In this document: piece after piece, positions 1 through 9,522 of the stretch | Numbering within the stretch: position 1 is the first letter of the stretch | How the letters are laid out: each line of letters starts with the position of its first letter | From: Hoyosella altamirensis | GTDB taxonomy: Bacteria > Actinomycetota > Actinomycetes > Mycobacteriales > Mycobacteriaceae | Assembly (NCBI RefSeq): GCF_014191505.1 | Contig: NZ_JACHWS010000004.1 | Span: forward strand, 122,654-186,653 | Reading direction: 5' to 3' | Length of the DNA stretch: 64,000 nucleotides | The notes under the pieces: generated by a model | Database searches by the model: none | The model's input: only the letters and a program-made list of their open reading frames with translations | What the model was told of the DNA's origin: nothing | Translations under genes and position numbers: made by a program

Positions 1-28
1 GAAGTCGTGGTGCAGCGTAGGTCGTTTG

Positions 29-1606
29 TTACCGCATCTCCGCATCGATGCCGGATTCGTTCGGTTCTTGCTGATCATCGTGTCCGGATGAATCTCCGTC
101 TTGTCCCGGTGGCCGCGGCCAGGCTAGTTGTGTCAGCTTCGTTCGGCCCCTTAGGGCTACCAGTTCGCCGAGCTCCCAATATTCCTGCTCTTCCTCGCCA
201 GCGAAGTAGACCGTGTAACTCGACGCGAGGATACTGCCGGGCCGTGACTTCGCTAGCTCGGTAAGGCGTGCTGCTTCATTAACAGGGTCGCCGATAACCG
301 TGTATTCGAATCGCTCCTCGGATCCGATGTTGCCCGCGACAACCGTCCCGGAGGAAACACCGATGCCCACGGAGATTTCCGGCATGGCCTCGAGTTCCGC
401 GCGGAGTTCGCGGGCAGCCGAAAGCGCAGCAGTGGGAGCGTCTGCCCGGTACAGCGGAGCGCCGAAAATCGCGAGCGCCTCGTCGCCCACGAACTTGTTG
501 ACGAAGCCGCCGTGGCGTTTCACCACGCCTATCACGATATTGAAGAACTGGTTCAACATCGCGACGACATCGGCGGGGCGCTTTGTCGAAACGACCGCGG
601 TGGAACCGACCATGTCGACGAACAGCACTGCCACAAAGCGTGTTTCACCGCCGAGTTCGGTCCCAAACTGAAGTGCTTGACGGGCGACGTCTTCACCGAC
701 GTGCTGACCGAACAGTTGCCGTAGCACACGCCGCTCCGCAGAGTCAGCCATCATCTGGTTGAACCCGACCTGCAGCAGGCCGACCTCGCTGCCGTCATAG
801 ACCTCCACTTGTGCGTCGTCACCGCGCTGCGCTTCCGTGACGGCGCGGGTCAACTGCCGCAGCGGTGTCGATACTTGGCCCGCAAGGAGAACGGTCGTCA
901 CGAGAGCGGCCAGGATCATCGCGATCGCCACGAGCAGGACCGACCATGCGAACGAGCGGGGAGCATATGCATGCGTGGACAACTGTGTGAAGCTTAAAAG
1001 AGTGATGCCGATAGCCGGTACGAGCGTCCCCGAGACCAGCCCGATCGCCATCCGGAGCCGCACGCTGGGTGCGATGCGCGGGTCGACGTTACCGTCAGAG
1101 AGCGCGCGCGCAGCGACAGGCCGCATGATCCGCTCACCGAGGAGATAGGTGAAACCGAAGGTCACCACACCTGCGAGAGCTGCTGTGACCGCCGTGGTGG
1201 ACATGAGTTCCGGCATCTCACGTCCGATGAGAATCACAAAGAGCGTGCCGCCAATCAGCCACAGGGCGAGATACACGAACGACTGGATCAGCGGCCCGCG
1301 CACCGCCATTATCTGTTCGCGCCGTGTTGGTGGACCCCCGCGCACATACCAGCGGATAGCGAAGCGCAGCATCACGATTGCTGAACCGATGATCGCGACG
1401 CTGGCGAAACCGAGGTAAATCGCAAGGACCAATTCGCTGACCGGATCACGCACGATCAGCCCTGGCCCTGGCGACACCGGAAGGCCATACCGGATGAAGG
1501 TCAGTACGAAAAGCGCGCCGATTCCATTAGCGGCCAGCATGGAGACTACGTAGAACACCCACCGCGTGCTGAGTGTGCGCGAGAGCGAACCCGGAATGAG
1601 TCTCAC
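29..1606 (-). CDS. membrane adenylate/guanylate cyclase with HAMP domain
   Basis: Class III nucleotide cyclase of 525 aa that would make cAMP at the inner face of the membrane. The N-terminal half has about six hydrophobic segments (roughly residues 15-245), then a HAMP-like linker, then the cyclase domain from about residue 320. Catalytic features are visible: metal-binding Asp in LFVDMVGST, the FVGDEALAIFG motif, and VIGDPVNEAARL with the transition-state Asn/Arg. This architecture matches the Rv1318c/Rv3645 group of mycobacterial cyclases. The start is GTG at 1606. It stands alone, with a gap of about 135 bp to the crcB-side operon. The ligand of the membrane part is unknown. Confidence 0.9.
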   Translation of the reverse strand: MRLIPGSLSRTLSTRWVFYVVSMLAANGIGALFVLTFIRYGLPVSPGPGLIVRDPVSELVLAIYLGFASVAIIGSAIVMLRFAIRWYVRGGPPTRREQIMAVRGPLIQSFVYLALWLIGGTLFVILIGREMPELMSTTAVTAALAGVVTFGFTYLLGERIMRPVAARALSDGNVDPRIAPSVRLRMAIGLVSGTLVPAIGITLLSFTQLSTHAYAPRSFAWSVLLVAIAMILAALVTTVLLAGQVSTPLRQLTRAVTEAQRGDDAQVEVYDGSEVGLLQVGFNQMMADSAERRVLRQLFGQHVGEDVARQALQFGTELGGETRFVAVLFVDMVGSTAVVSTKRPADVVAMLNQFFNIVIGVVKRHGGFVNKFVGDEALAIFGAPLYRADAPTAALSAARELRAELEAMPEISVGIGVSSGTVVAGNIGSEERFEYTVIGDPVNEAARLTELAKSRPGSILASSYTVYFAGEEEQEYWELGELVALRGRTKLTQLAWPRPPGQDGDSSGHDDQQEPNESGIDAEMR

Positions 1607-1742
1607 CGCTAATACGGTACTGGCACGACGCTCGGGATTTCACACCTTGGACAATCCGCGGGACTCCAGGCGCGGATATCGGCCGTACTTCCTCACTCGA
1701 GAGGTGCCGAGTACAAGCCCGTAAGCTTGCTCGCGCGCTGAG

Positions 1743-2114
1743 CTACCAGACCATGCCCGCTAGGGCAGCACCGCCAGCAAATGCGAGCAGGCCGGCGACG
1801 ATGGTGGCCACGACGTTTGCAATTGCAAACGCGGCAGCTCCATCTTCCGCGAGGCGAACCGTCTCGTACGAGAATGTCGAATAGGTGGTGAGCGCGCCGC
1901 AAAAACCAGTGATTAAGAGAAGCTGTAGTTCGTAAGGCAGCAAGCCTGCGGTGATAGCGCCGACAAGGACGCCAAGAAGTGCGCTGCCAGCCACGTTGAC
2001 GGCGAAGGTGCCCCACGGGAAGACCGAATCGTGGCGTAGGGCAATCCAGCGATCAGTGAGATAGCGCAGGGGCGCTCCCACGGCGGCGCCCGCAGCTATG
2101 AGCAGCCACGTCAC
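1743..2114 (-). CDS. crcB: fluoride ion channel CrcB/Fluc, second copy
   Basis: A 123-aa protein with four hydrophobic helices. The Fluc signature [12 protein letters not shown] lies near residue 70 and the pore Asn in FAVNVAGS near residue 40. Fluc proteins export fluoride as dual-topology dimers. The GTG start at 2114 overlaps the stop of the DUF190 gene by four bases (GTGA), so it is translationally coupled to it. It is the last gene of a minus-strand run that also holds another crcB, which suggests a heterodimeric channel. Confidence 0.92.
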   Translation of the reverse strand: MTWLLIAAGAAVGAPLRYLTDRWIALRHDSVFPWGTFAVNVAGSALLGVLVGAITAGLLPYELQLLLITGFCGALTTYSTFSYETVRLAEDGAAAFAIANVVATIVAGLLAFAGGAALAGMVW

Positions 2115-2455
2115 CGGTGAGGCTCCGTCTGGTACCGGATGAATTCAACGGGATCAACAAGGACGACGGCATCGCTGAGAATCTCATCGAGCTCGGGAAG
2201 GAAGGCGCGCACCTTGCTTTCGCTGTCGACGATCACAACGACGATCGGCAGATCCTCACTGAGAGAAAGTATCCGCGACGTATGAACGAGGGCGGACGCG
2301 CCGAACCCTTCAATCCCGCGGAAAACGCTTGCTCCGGCGAGACCAGCGGCGCGAGCCCGGTGGACTACTTCGGAATAAAGAGGTTTGTGGTGCCAGGTGT
2401 CGTTCTCTGAGAGGAGGATCATGACGCGCAGCGCCGAAGCGGGGTGATGTGTCAT
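2111..2455 (-). CDS. DUF190 family protein
   Basis: A 114-aa soluble protein of the DUF190 family, recognised from the pattern [27 protein letters not shown] and the later [13 protein letters not shown] strand, a ferredoxin-like fold related to PII-type proteins. The start chosen is ATG at 2455, which overlaps the upstream crcB stop as ATGA; a longer reading frame exists but would run deep into crcB. Its position between two crcB genes is a recurrent actinobacterial arrangement and suggests a regulatory or accessory role in fluoride export. The biochemical function is not known. Confidence 0.85.
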   Translation of the reverse strand: MTHHPASALRVMILLSENDTWHHKPLYSEVVHRARAAGLAGASVFRGIEGFGASALVHTSRILSLSEDLPIVVVIVDSESKVRAFLPELDEILSDAVVLVDPVEFIRYQTEPHR

Positions 2456-2892
2456 TCGTTCCCTCCGCGCGGTCGTGAGGCTATCGTCCGCGTGACGCGG
2501 ATCGCCGCCCACACTCCAGCCAGTGCCGCTGCAAGTGTTAGCGACAAGTATCCCGCAGCGGCGAAGATGCGGCCGTGCTCCATGAGTTCCACTATCTCGG
2601 CGGTATATATCGAAAACGTGGTGAAACCACCTAACACGCCGGTGCCCAGGAAAGGCCGCATCAGCCGGTGCGCTGTCCTCACTTCACTGACAAGCACAAT
2701 GGTGACGCCGATCAATGCGGATCCTGTCGCATTCGCGATGAAGGTGTGCCAGGGGATAGCGGCAGGCGGTGCGGGCCAGGCCAGAGAGAGGGCGTACCGC
2801 GCGAAAGCGCCGAGCACGCCACCGAACGCCACCACGCCGAGCACACCCCACTGCCCGCGAAAAACCGAGGCGTGGCGGGTGTCTCGAGACAT
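2452..2892 (-). CDS. crcB: fluoride ion channel CrcB/Fluc, first copy
   Basis: A 146-aa four-helix Fluc subunit. Visible motifs are GAFARYAL near residue 28, FIANATGS with the pore Asn, and [12 protein letters not shown], the central Phe/Thr signature. ATG at 2892 lies only two bases after the mmpL3 stop, so it is very probably read from the mmpL3 message. That spacing leaves no room for a fluoride riboswitch directly upstream. It is followed by DUF190 and a second crcB with four-base overlaps. Confidence 0.92.
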   Translation of the reverse strand: MSRDTRHASVFRGQWGVLGVVAFGGVLGAFARYALSLAWPAPPAAIPWHTFIANATGSALIGVTIVLVSEVRTAHRLMRPFLGTGVLGGFTTFSIYTAEIVELMEHGRIFAAAGYLSLTLAAALAGVWAAIRVTRTIASRPRGGNE

Positions 2893-2894
2893 GG

Positions 2895-5117
2895 TTACGG
2901 CCGCTGAGCCAGTTCCTCGCGGGAACCACCTGGTGTCAAGGTTTCAGACGTCAGGCGTGGCGCACCGGTGCTGCCTGGCCGCAGCTCATCCTCGAGTTCG
3001 TGTTCTTGCAGGCCGATCTTGCGCTGTATCCGCTTCATCCATTCTGGCGCCCACCAGCAGTCCTCACCCAGGAGGCGCATGACGGAGGGCACGAGAAGCA
3101 TTCGGATGACCGTGGCGTCGATGATGAGCGCCGCGATCATGCCGAACGCAATGTACTTCATCATTGCGATCTCAGAAAAGCCGAACGCTCCAGTGACCAC
3201 AATCAGGATGAGCGCTGCGGCAGTGATGATGTGACCTGTTTGCGCGGTGCCCATTCTGATGGCCTCACTTGTGCTCGCACCCTTGGCGCGGGCCTCGACC
3301 ATGCGTGAGACAAGAAAGATCTCGTAGTCAGTCGACAAGCCGTAAATGATCGCCACGATCAGGACTACAACCGCAGCCATGAGCGGGCCAGGAGTGAAGT
3401 TCAGCAGTGACGCTCCGTGGCCGTCGATAAAGATCCAGGTCAGGATGCCGAGCGTGGACCCAAGGCTGAGAGCGGTCATGACGACGGCCTTGATTGGCAG
3501 TGTGAGCGAGCCGAAGGCAAGGAACATCAGCAGTGTCGTGATCAGGACAACCACGACAGCCATCAGCGGCATCATCGTGATCATCGCATCGATACTGTCA
3601 CGTTCGATGGCCGGACCGCCGCCCACGAGCACCTCAGTACCGGCTGGAACGTCGATCGCTCTGAGACCCCCGATCGCGTCCCCTGCCGTCGCCTCGTCAA
3701 CAAGGCCAGCGGAAAGCACGACGACATTCTGAGCCCGGCTCTCGAGCTCAAATGCGCCGGTGAAGCCAGGAACCTCGTTCGCCTGCCGGAGCACGTCACC
3801 GGTTGCGGAGATATCGCCGGTGATCACGACTTTGATTGGCTTCGTACGGAAAGTGGGAAACAGATCGTCGAATTGCTGCTGCGCGATGCGCGTCTCGTTA
3901 TCCGGGGGCAGGTAGTTCTCGGACATGCCGCCGAACTGAATGTTGCCGAATGGGATCACCAGAAGCAGCAGGCCAATGGTGACGGGAACGGCAACACGGA
4001 GTGGACGCTTGATTGACCAGCCCGCGATACGCCCCCAGAACGTGTGCTGCATCTCGGCGGCGGGTTTGGTCGGCCGAAGTTTCGCGAAGCCCAGCGCGTC
4101 GACCTTGCGGCCAAGAATGCTCAAGAGTGCGGGCAGTACTGTCACTGCGAGAAGTGCCGCGATCGATACGGCGGCGATCGCGCCGTATGCCACCGACTTC
4201 AAGAAGCCCTGCGGGAACACCAGCAAACCGCCAAGGCTGATCGCGATGATGGTCGCTGAGAATACAACGGTGCGTCCCGCGGTCGCGACCGTTCTTCGCA
4301 CCGCGTCTGGCACGTCGTATCCTTCGGCGAGTTCCTCCCGGAACCTGCTGACGACGAAAAGGCCGTAATCGATCGCGAGACCTAGGCCGATGAGCGAGAT
4401 CACCGACTGCGCGAAGACGTTCACTTCCACGACGCCGGTGAGCAGCCGAGTGACGCCCCACGCGCCACCTACGGTCAGGACGCCAATGATCACCGGCAGC
4501 GCGGCGGCCACAACACCGCGGAAAATGAAGAACAGAAGAACCGCAACCGCTGGAAGCGCGATCAGCTCCATCCGTTTGATGTCGTCTTCCATCCCCTGGC
4601 TGAGCGCGTTCGCGACCGGCTGCAGCCCGGCGAGCTGCAAGTTACTGTCGTTCGCGTCGAACTGCGATTTGATGGTCTGGAAGCTAGCGAGCACCTCGGT
4701 GTCGTTCTCGCCGAGCAGTCCTATGCTCGCGATCGCATGCTGGCGGTCAGGCGTTGCCAGCATATGCAGGGCGTCTGAATCCCAGTAGCTGCGCACGAAG
4801 TCGACTTCGCTGGGGTTGTCGTCACGGATCTCCGTGAGGAGCTGACGGGCGTCCGCCGCGAATTCGGGGTCGTCGACTGTTGATCCGTCGGGAGCGGTGA
4901 AGAGTACGACGACGTCCCCGGCGTTATCCCGGCCGAACGCATCTTTGACGATCCGTTCAGCGGCAACCGATTCGCTGCCCGGGTCATCCCAGCCGCTTTG
5001 GCTGAGACGGTCACCGAGCCCGAGACCGAAAGCGCCCGCCGCGGCCAAGATAGCCACCAAGAGAGCAAGCACGGTGAAACGCGCTCGATAGACGAAGCGT
5101 CCCAACGTCGCGAACAA
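2895..5117 (-). CDS. mmpL3: MmpL3-type trehalose monomycolate exporter (RND family)
   Basis: RND-family transporter of about 740 aa with 12 predicted membrane helices and two periplasmic loops. MmpL3 flips or exports trehalose monomycolate using proton flow. The Asp-Tyr proton-relay pairs are present: LGLAIDYGLFVVSRF near residue 250 and GLSTDYEIFLVSRM near residue 600. The end LLGEDCWWAPEWMKRIQ is typical of MmpL3. TTG at 5117 is preferred because GAGGAG sits 7-8 bases upstream; the frame stays open further upstream. The C-terminal tail is short compared with the roughly 200-residue tail of the M. tuberculosis protein. The neighbours (NYN protein, trmB) match the Rv0206c-Rv0208c order. The only doubt is the start. 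Confidence 0.92.
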   Translation of the reverse strand: MFATLGRFVYRARFTVLALLVAILAAAGAFGLGLGDRLSQSGWDDPGSESVAAERIVKDAFGRDNAGDVVVLFTAPDGSTVDDPEFAADARQLLTEIRDDNPSEVDFVRSYWDSDALHMLATPDRQHAIASIGLLGENDTEVLASFQTIKSQFDANDSNLQLAGLQPVANALSQGMEDDIKRMELIALPAVAVLLFFIFRGVVAAALPVIIGVLTVGGAWGVTRLLTGVVEVNVFAQSVISLIGLGLAIDYGLFVVSRFREELAEGYDVPDAVRRTVATAGRTVVFSATIIAISLGGLLVFPQGFLKSVAYGAIAAVSIAALLAVTVLPALLSILGRKVDALGFAKLRPTKPAAEMQHTFWGRIAGWSIKRPLRVAVPVTIGLLLLVIPFGNIQFGGMSENYLPPDNETRIAQQQFDDLFPTFRTKPIKVVITGDISATGDVLRQANEVPGFTGAFELESRAQNVVVLSAGLVDEATAGDAIGGLRAIDVPAGTEVLVGGGPAIERDSIDAMITMMPLMAVVVVLITTLLMFLAFGSLTLPIKAVVMTALSLGSTLGILTWIFIDGHGASLLNFTPGPLMAAVVVLIVAIIYGLSTDYEIFLVSRMVEARAKGASTSEAIRMGTAQTGHIITAAALILIVVTGAFGFSEIAMMKYIAFGMIAALIIDATVIRMLLVPSVMRLLGEDCWWAPEWMKRIQRKIGLQEHELEDELRPGSTGAPRLTSETLTPGGSREELAQRP

Positions 5118-5199
5118 TCTGTTCTCCTCACGTATCAGCGCACGACCAGACCGGCGGTGCGCGCACCGCAATCAACAGTGGCAGAAAGTTTCGGCCGTG

Positions 5200-5898
5200 T
5201 CAGCGCAGGGTGAGCAACGCCGCAAGCGGACGGAACGGTTGCAGCCATGCCCCTTCCTCAGGCAGCGAGTCGAGGCTGACTCGTGGCAGTGGTTCGCGGA
5301 AGACCCCAGGGATCTCCTCAAGGTCGACGAAATCGAGGGTCGTTGACGAGACTGCCCAGCTAGCGTGCTCCCTGAACCCGATCACCTGCACCGGTACCTG
5401 GGCGGCCGCGAGTTCCTCGAGCGGTTCACGGAAGGCCTGGCCATCCGCGGAGGCAACCATCACACCAGCGAGGCCATCCCCTGTGTGACGGTGCTCGATG
5501 TGGCTGAGCATGTCGGAGTCGACGTCACTGTCTTCGTCGATCTTCGGCTTGGCGAATACAGCGAAACCGACGTTCCGCAGCGCCTCGACCCACGGGCGAA
5601 CAACGTCGGCGCTGCCGGGCGCGATATTGGTGAAGACGGTAGCTTCGGGCTCCAGGCTGCCAGGGGCGAGTCCGCGTGACTGCTCGATCTCCGCTGTGCG
5701 CTGCAACAACCAACGGCCAAGTGCATCGAACCGCGGGCGGTAGGCAGCTGTCGGGCGGCCGCCAAGAATAGCGCCGAGACCCATATCGAGATTCGGGGCA
5801 TCCCACACGAGGAGCACCCGCGACCGTCGGCCGCTGATGCTGGGGACATCGAACGCGTCCCGATCCGTTGTCTCAGGTATTTCCTGGCTGACGCTCAT
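5200..5898 (-). CDS. NYN-domain (PIN-like) nuclease, Rv0207c-like
   Basis: A 232-aa NYN/LabA-type domain protein. Acidic residues expected at a PIN-like metal site are visible: VWDAPNLDMGLG near residue 35, DEDSDVDSDMLSHIE near residue 125 and GVMVASADGQAF. Such domains usually cleave RNA. ATG at 5898 overlaps the trmB stop as ATGA and is preceded by GGGGGAGAA, so the two are translationally coupled. mmpL3 follows 82 bp later. The placement between trmB and mmpL3 matches Rv0207c. Its RNA target and its link to mycolate export are unknown. Confidence 0.8.
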   Translation of the reverse strand: MSVSQEIPETTDRDAFDVPSISGRRSRVLLVWDAPNLDMGLGAILGGRPTAAYRPRFDALGRWLLQRTAEIEQSRGLAPGSLEPEATVFTNIAPGSADVVRPWVEALRNVGFAVFAKPKIDEDSDVDSDMLSHIEHRHTGDGLAGVMVASADGQAFREPLEELAAAQVPVQVIGFREHASWAVSSTTLDFVDLEEIPGVFREPLPRVSLDSLPEEGAWLQPFRPLAALLTLR

Positions 5899-6653
5899 CC
5901 CGTGATTCTCCCCCATGCGAGGTCAGTAATCGCGCTACCGACGCGCGCGGCCCGGCCCTCAAACTTAGTTTCGGGACGATTGCGGCTGATGGGCCACGGC
6001 CACGTGACCGGGCCCAGCATCGGTTCCGAATTCCCGGATTCTTCGATGAACTCAGCGTACTCGGCATGATCCGTCGCAACATGCAGAATCCCCTGAGGTA
6101 CTAAACGGGTGGCGAGCAGATGAAACATCGCGGGTTTGAGGAGACGCCGCTTATGGTGGCGTTTCTTGGGCCAGGGGTCGGGAAAGTAGACACGCACTCC
6201 CGTCAGCGACGAGGGAGCGATCATCTTCTCGAAGATCTCCACCGCATCACCACGCATCACGCGAATGTTGGTGATGCCGTTCTCCTCGATCAGCTGAAGT
6301 AGCTTCGCTAGCCCGGGTTTGTAGACATCGATCGCGATGAGGTTGACGTCGGGTTCGGCGAGAGCCATTTCCGCTGTGGCGGTGCCCATCCCGCAACCGA
6401 TTTCCACGACGGTGGGCGCCTCGCGGCCGAACCAGGCGTCGATATCGATCCGTTCGTCACCGGCATCCCGTCCGAATGTGTCCCACATACGGTCCCATGC
6501 GTTTTGCCGCGAGGGTTTAAGTACACCCGTCCGAGTGCGGTAGCTCGTCACGCGGGGGAATAGCCCGGAGGTCTCCCGTCCGCCGCTATCTCCGTCGGCA
6601 TCGTCGGGTCCGGTGTCACGTTCAGGGTCGCTCAGCACCTGTCTATGGTCCAC
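5895..6653 (-). CDS. trmB: tRNA (guanine-N7-)-methyltransferase
   Basis: A 252-aa SAM-dependent enzyme that methylates G46 in the tRNA variable loop. The SAM-binding motif EIGCGMGTATAEMA lies near residue 87, followed by LIAIDVYKPGL, GDAVEIF and the TrmB signature VYFPDPWPKKRHHKRRL near residue 160. It is the first gene of the minus-strand run trmB, NYN, mmpL3, crcB, DUF190, crcB. The start is GTG at 6653, 112 bp from the divergent gene at 6766; that gap is the likely shared promoter region. Confidence 0.95.
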   Translation of the reverse strand: MDHRQVLSDPERDTGPDDADGDSGGRETSGLFPRVTSYRTRTGVLKPSRQNAWDRMWDTFGRDAGDERIDIDAWFGREAPTVVEIGCGMGTATAEMALAEPDVNLIAIDVYKPGLAKLLQLIEENGITNIRVMRGDAVEIFEKMIAPSSLTGVRVYFPDPWPKKRHHKRRLLKPAMFHLLATRLVPQGILHVATDHAEYAEFIEESGNSEPMLGPVTWPWPISRNRPETKFEGRAARVGSAITDLAWGRITG

Positions 6654-6765
6654 GATTCTTCCTCGTCGTCATAGTTGAGGTGGCCGGACAGCGCTCACGA
6701 TGTGCGTAGAACAGCACTGAAGTGCGACAATTCCGGCGGGGCGAGGTGGGGAGGGGAGTTCTCAC

Positions 6766-7794
6766 GTGGGCGAAGAAGCGTATCGCGTGGTCATAATGGG
6801 CTGCGCCGGATCTGGGGTTTCGACGCTGGCGAATTACCTCGGCGAGACGCTCACAGGGGTCGAGATCCGAGAAATCACCGTAGATATCGAGGCGCCCTGC
6901 AAGCCTGTGCAGGCAGATGCGATCGTCTACGTATCTGCAGCGTATCCGCGCGAAGAGGACCTTCGTGCGGTACGCGGTCTCCGCGAAGAAGGACGTGGCG
7001 GCCGAGGAAAACCGAGGCTGCTTGTTGCGCTGGGCCGCGCGGACCTACTCGAGTGGACTCCAGGAAGTCCGCGGGCAGTTTCTGCTGACGCGGCGCGTCC
7101 TCACGCCGATTCGGCCGGCCTTGCTCTCACAATAGGGGTGGTTCCCGTGAGTGCATTGTTAGCGCGGGCGTCGCGGTTGCTCACCATGTCCGACATGGAG
7201 TCGCTGCGTCGCATTGCTAGCTTGCGAGCCGATCAGGGATGCGCGCGGCTGGATGAGGTCTGGTGGTACTCCGCTGGACTCTTCATGGAGCGGGCGATCT
7301 CGATCGAGCGCAGCCAGCGTGAACGGCTGCTAGGGCTGCTTGATCTGCCAGGAATCGGACTGGCGGTGGGTGCACTGCGGGACAGCCCCGAGATGACGCT
7401 CGACGAGATGGGGGAGCTGATGCGCGAAGCGAGCGGTATCGCCGTAATCGATACCTGGGTGCGGGATTCGCTTTGGGACGCGGCTGCCGCGCGAGCTGGT
7501 GAGGCGCGAATTTCGCTAGAACGACGCATCGTGCAGGAAATGGCGGCTGGGCGCGGTCGTGCTGCCGCCGGAATCCGGTTGCTGCGCCGTTCCGCTCTGC
7601 TTGGTGTGCCCTGGGCCGCGGAACGCCTGGCCGCGGGTGCGATAACCCGCAGCAGTGTTCTCGAATGGGCAGCTGTCGCGCGCAGAGAGGCGGCAAGCGC
7701 CCGGACGTCACATCAGGCGCACGCGGCGCTGGCCCGCTACCGGCATCTGCTGGCGGTAGCGGAGAACCTCATGACCGACGGAGATGCAGCGTGA
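6766..7794 (+). CDS. P-loop-like protein with degenerate Walker A (Rv0209-like)
   Basis: A 342-aa soluble protein. Its N-terminus VVIMGCAGSGVSTLANYLGE is laid out as a P-loop, but the invariant Lys is replaced by Val (GCAGSGVST), so nucleotide hydrolysis is doubtful. A strand and a DADAIVYVS-like segment typical of small GTPase folds follow; the rest is helical and Arg/Ala rich. GTG at 6766 has GAGGGGAG upstream. It overlaps the next gene as GTGA. The pair sits just before PEP carboxykinase, as Rv0209 and Rv0210 do. The two probably act together; the function is unknown. Confidence 0.75.
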   Translation: MGEEAYRVVIMGCAGSGVSTLANYLGETLTGVEIREITVDIEAPCKPVQADAIVYVSAAYPREEDLRAVRGLREEGRGGRGKPRLLVALGRADLLEWTPGSPRAVSADAARPHADSAGLALTIGVVPVSALLARASRLLTMSDMESLRRIASLRADQGCARLDEVWWYSAGLFMERAISIERSQRERLLGLLDLPGIGLAVGALRDSPEMTLDEMGELMREASGIAVIDTWVRDSLWDAAAARAGEARISLERRIVQEMAAGRGRAAAGIRLLRRSALLGVPWAAERLAAGAITRSSVLEWAAVARREAASARTSHQAHAALARYRHLLAVAENLMTDGDAA

Positions 7795-9407
7795 GCGCGC
7801 ATGACACGGCGCGGGCGGTCCAGAGTCGGCATGCCGCACGGATCCTGTGCGATGACTTACTGCGCGCCCTGGAGCGTCACGAGCCTGCGGCTGCGGCCCG
7901 CTTGTCTGGGCGGAGCAAGGTTCGCACCCCCCGCGGCCAAGACGTGGTCGACGTGGTGATCACCGGGCGCGAAAATGCCGGAAAGAGTGCTCTGGTCGAC
8001 GCACTCAATGCGGTAGACCCACGGGGGCCTGTGTCCTTTCGTGAATGGACAGAGGAGGACGGCGATGGGGTTCAGCTCGCAGTCGTCGTCATGGTTTTTG
8101 ATGCCGCTGGATCGATGGGCAGCACGGAGCTAGGCGAACTGCGGCGGCTCAACGCGAACGTCGACAGAGTGGTCTTCGCGATCACGAAGACCGACATGCA
8201 TCAGAACTGGCGGCAAGTACGCGACCGGGACGCGCAGTTGCTGGCTATTCACACACCTCGCTTTACGGCGGTGGAGATCCACCCCATCGCGACCCCCCTC
8301 GTCCAGGCTTCCAACGATCGCCGCGACACGGACCCGGACGCGGCGCGTGCCCTGGCCGAGTCGGCGGGAATTGAAGCCTTGTACGACGCGATCCGGGCGG
8401 AGCTCCCCGCCCCTGGCGCCGACTACGTCGCACGGAACCTGCTCTGGTCGGTGACAGGGGCCCTGCAGGAAGCCCGCGCGCACCGGCAACGGCTCAGCCG
8501 TGAAGTGCAAAACAATCCCGAGATCAACCGTCTGCACCGTGTGCGCGCCGAACTTCTCCGGAACCGGGGCGCTGGCCGCAGCGACGAACTTGGCAGCCTC
8601 CGGTCGGATGTGCAACTCGCTCGTGTTGAACTCGGGCACGATGTCGCCGAGTGGGCACGAGCAACTTCGGCCGCGACGCGCGCGGAAATCGACGCGCTCG
8701 GTGGCAGCGCGATCGAGAGCTACCCTGTGCGGGTCCGTTCGCTGGTCAGGACCGGCCTTGCCGAGAATGAACAGCGGGTCGGTGACCGGATTGACGCGCT
8801 CTGGTCGGCCCGGTCTATCTCGCAGCCGGTAGCGGAGCCCGCTGCGGAGGAGTCTGATACATCTGACGCCACCAGTGCCAGCGCTGCCAATTCCGGCGCG
8901 GCGCTGCTCGCAGCACCGCGCAGAGGTGCGGAAGACTACGTCATGGTGCTGATCGGTGCCTCCGTCGGAGTGGGACTCGGTCGGCTCGTGGTGTCACCGC
9001 TGTCTCTCGTGCCTGTTCTCGACATTTTGACGATCCCGTTGACGCTGCTACTCGGTGGTGCGGTCGCGGTGTGGATGATGCGGATACGGCGACAGATCGC
9101 AGCGCGTGCGCGTCTCCGCGAATGGAGTACCGAGCAGCTTCTCGACGCACGGGGAAAGATGGAACGCTCGGTAGGCACGCGCATCGTGAACGCCGAACAG
9201 CAGCTTGCCGCAGCGATTGGGGGGCGCTTCGACGAGAAAGTAGCTGCGACGGACAGCGACGTCCGTGAGATCGAAGGTGAGCTTCGGGAACTCACGAACC
9301 ACAGAGACCGCGAACTCGCCACACTCGCTAGTGAGGCAAGCCATATCTCTGAGGCGATGGATCGCGGTTTGCGCTTCCTCGAAGACGAGCGCCCTCCGGC
9401 TGATTGA
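7791..9407 (+). CDS. membrane-anchored dynamin-like/GTPase protein (Rv0210-like)
   Basis: A 538-aa protein with an intact P-loop near residue 58 (VVITGRENAGKSALVDALN) and a GTPase specificity-like TKTD near residue 133. A long helical region and two close hydrophobic segments around residues 380-425 follow, then another helical stretch. This layout resembles bacterial dynamin-like proteins. The start is GTG at 7791, overlapping the upstream stop (GTGA); the frame runs further upstream but inside the preceding gene. The partner gene has a broken P-loop, so this one probably supplies the nucleotide-binding activity. Confidence 0.72.
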   Translation: MSAHDTARAVQSRHAARILCDDLLRALERHEPAAAARLSGRSKVRTPRGQDVVDVVITGRENAGKSALVDALNAVDPRGPVSFREWTEEDGDGVQLAVVVMVFDAAGSMGSTELGELRRLNANVDRVVFAITKTDMHQNWRQVRDRDAQLLAIHTPRFTAVEIHPIATPLVQASNDRRDTDPDAARALAESAGIEALYDAIRAELPAPGADYVARNLLWSVTGALQEARAHRQRLSREVQNNPEINRLHRVRAELLRNRGAGRSDELGSLRSDVQLARVELGHDVAEWARATSAATRAEIDALGGSAIESYPVRVRSLVRTGLAENEQRVGDRIDALWSARSISQPVAEPAAEESDTSDATSASAANSGAALLAAPRRGAEDYVMVLIGASVGVGLGRLVVSPLSLVPVLDILTIPLTLLLGGAVAVWMMRIRRQIAARARLREWSTEQLLDARGKMERSVGTRIVNAEQQLAAAIGGRFDEKVAATDSDVREIEGELRELTNHRDRELATLASEASHISEAMDRGLRFLEDERPPAD

Positions 9408-9425
9408 TTCCGCCTGATGCCGGTT

Positions 9426-9461
9426 GATTCCGCCGCCACTGGAACCGGGGCGGCGCGGAAT
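9426..9461 (+). terminator. possible hairpin terminator
   Basis: ATTCCGCCGCC at 9427-9437 pairs with GGCGGC and GGAAT at 9449-9461, with a two-base bulge, directly after the stop of the Rv0210-like gene. There is no T-run, as is common for GC-rich actinobacterial terminators. Confidence 0.35.
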
Positions 9462-9522
9462 GCGTCGTACCCCGGGTAAGCGTGCTGCGGTACGAGCAGT
9501 GATCAGGGCGGGAGTGTAGTTG

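Noticed and set aside
2893-2894. Fluoride riboswitch upstream of crcB
   Set aside because: There are only two bases between mmpL3 and crcB, so a riboswitch cannot fit there.
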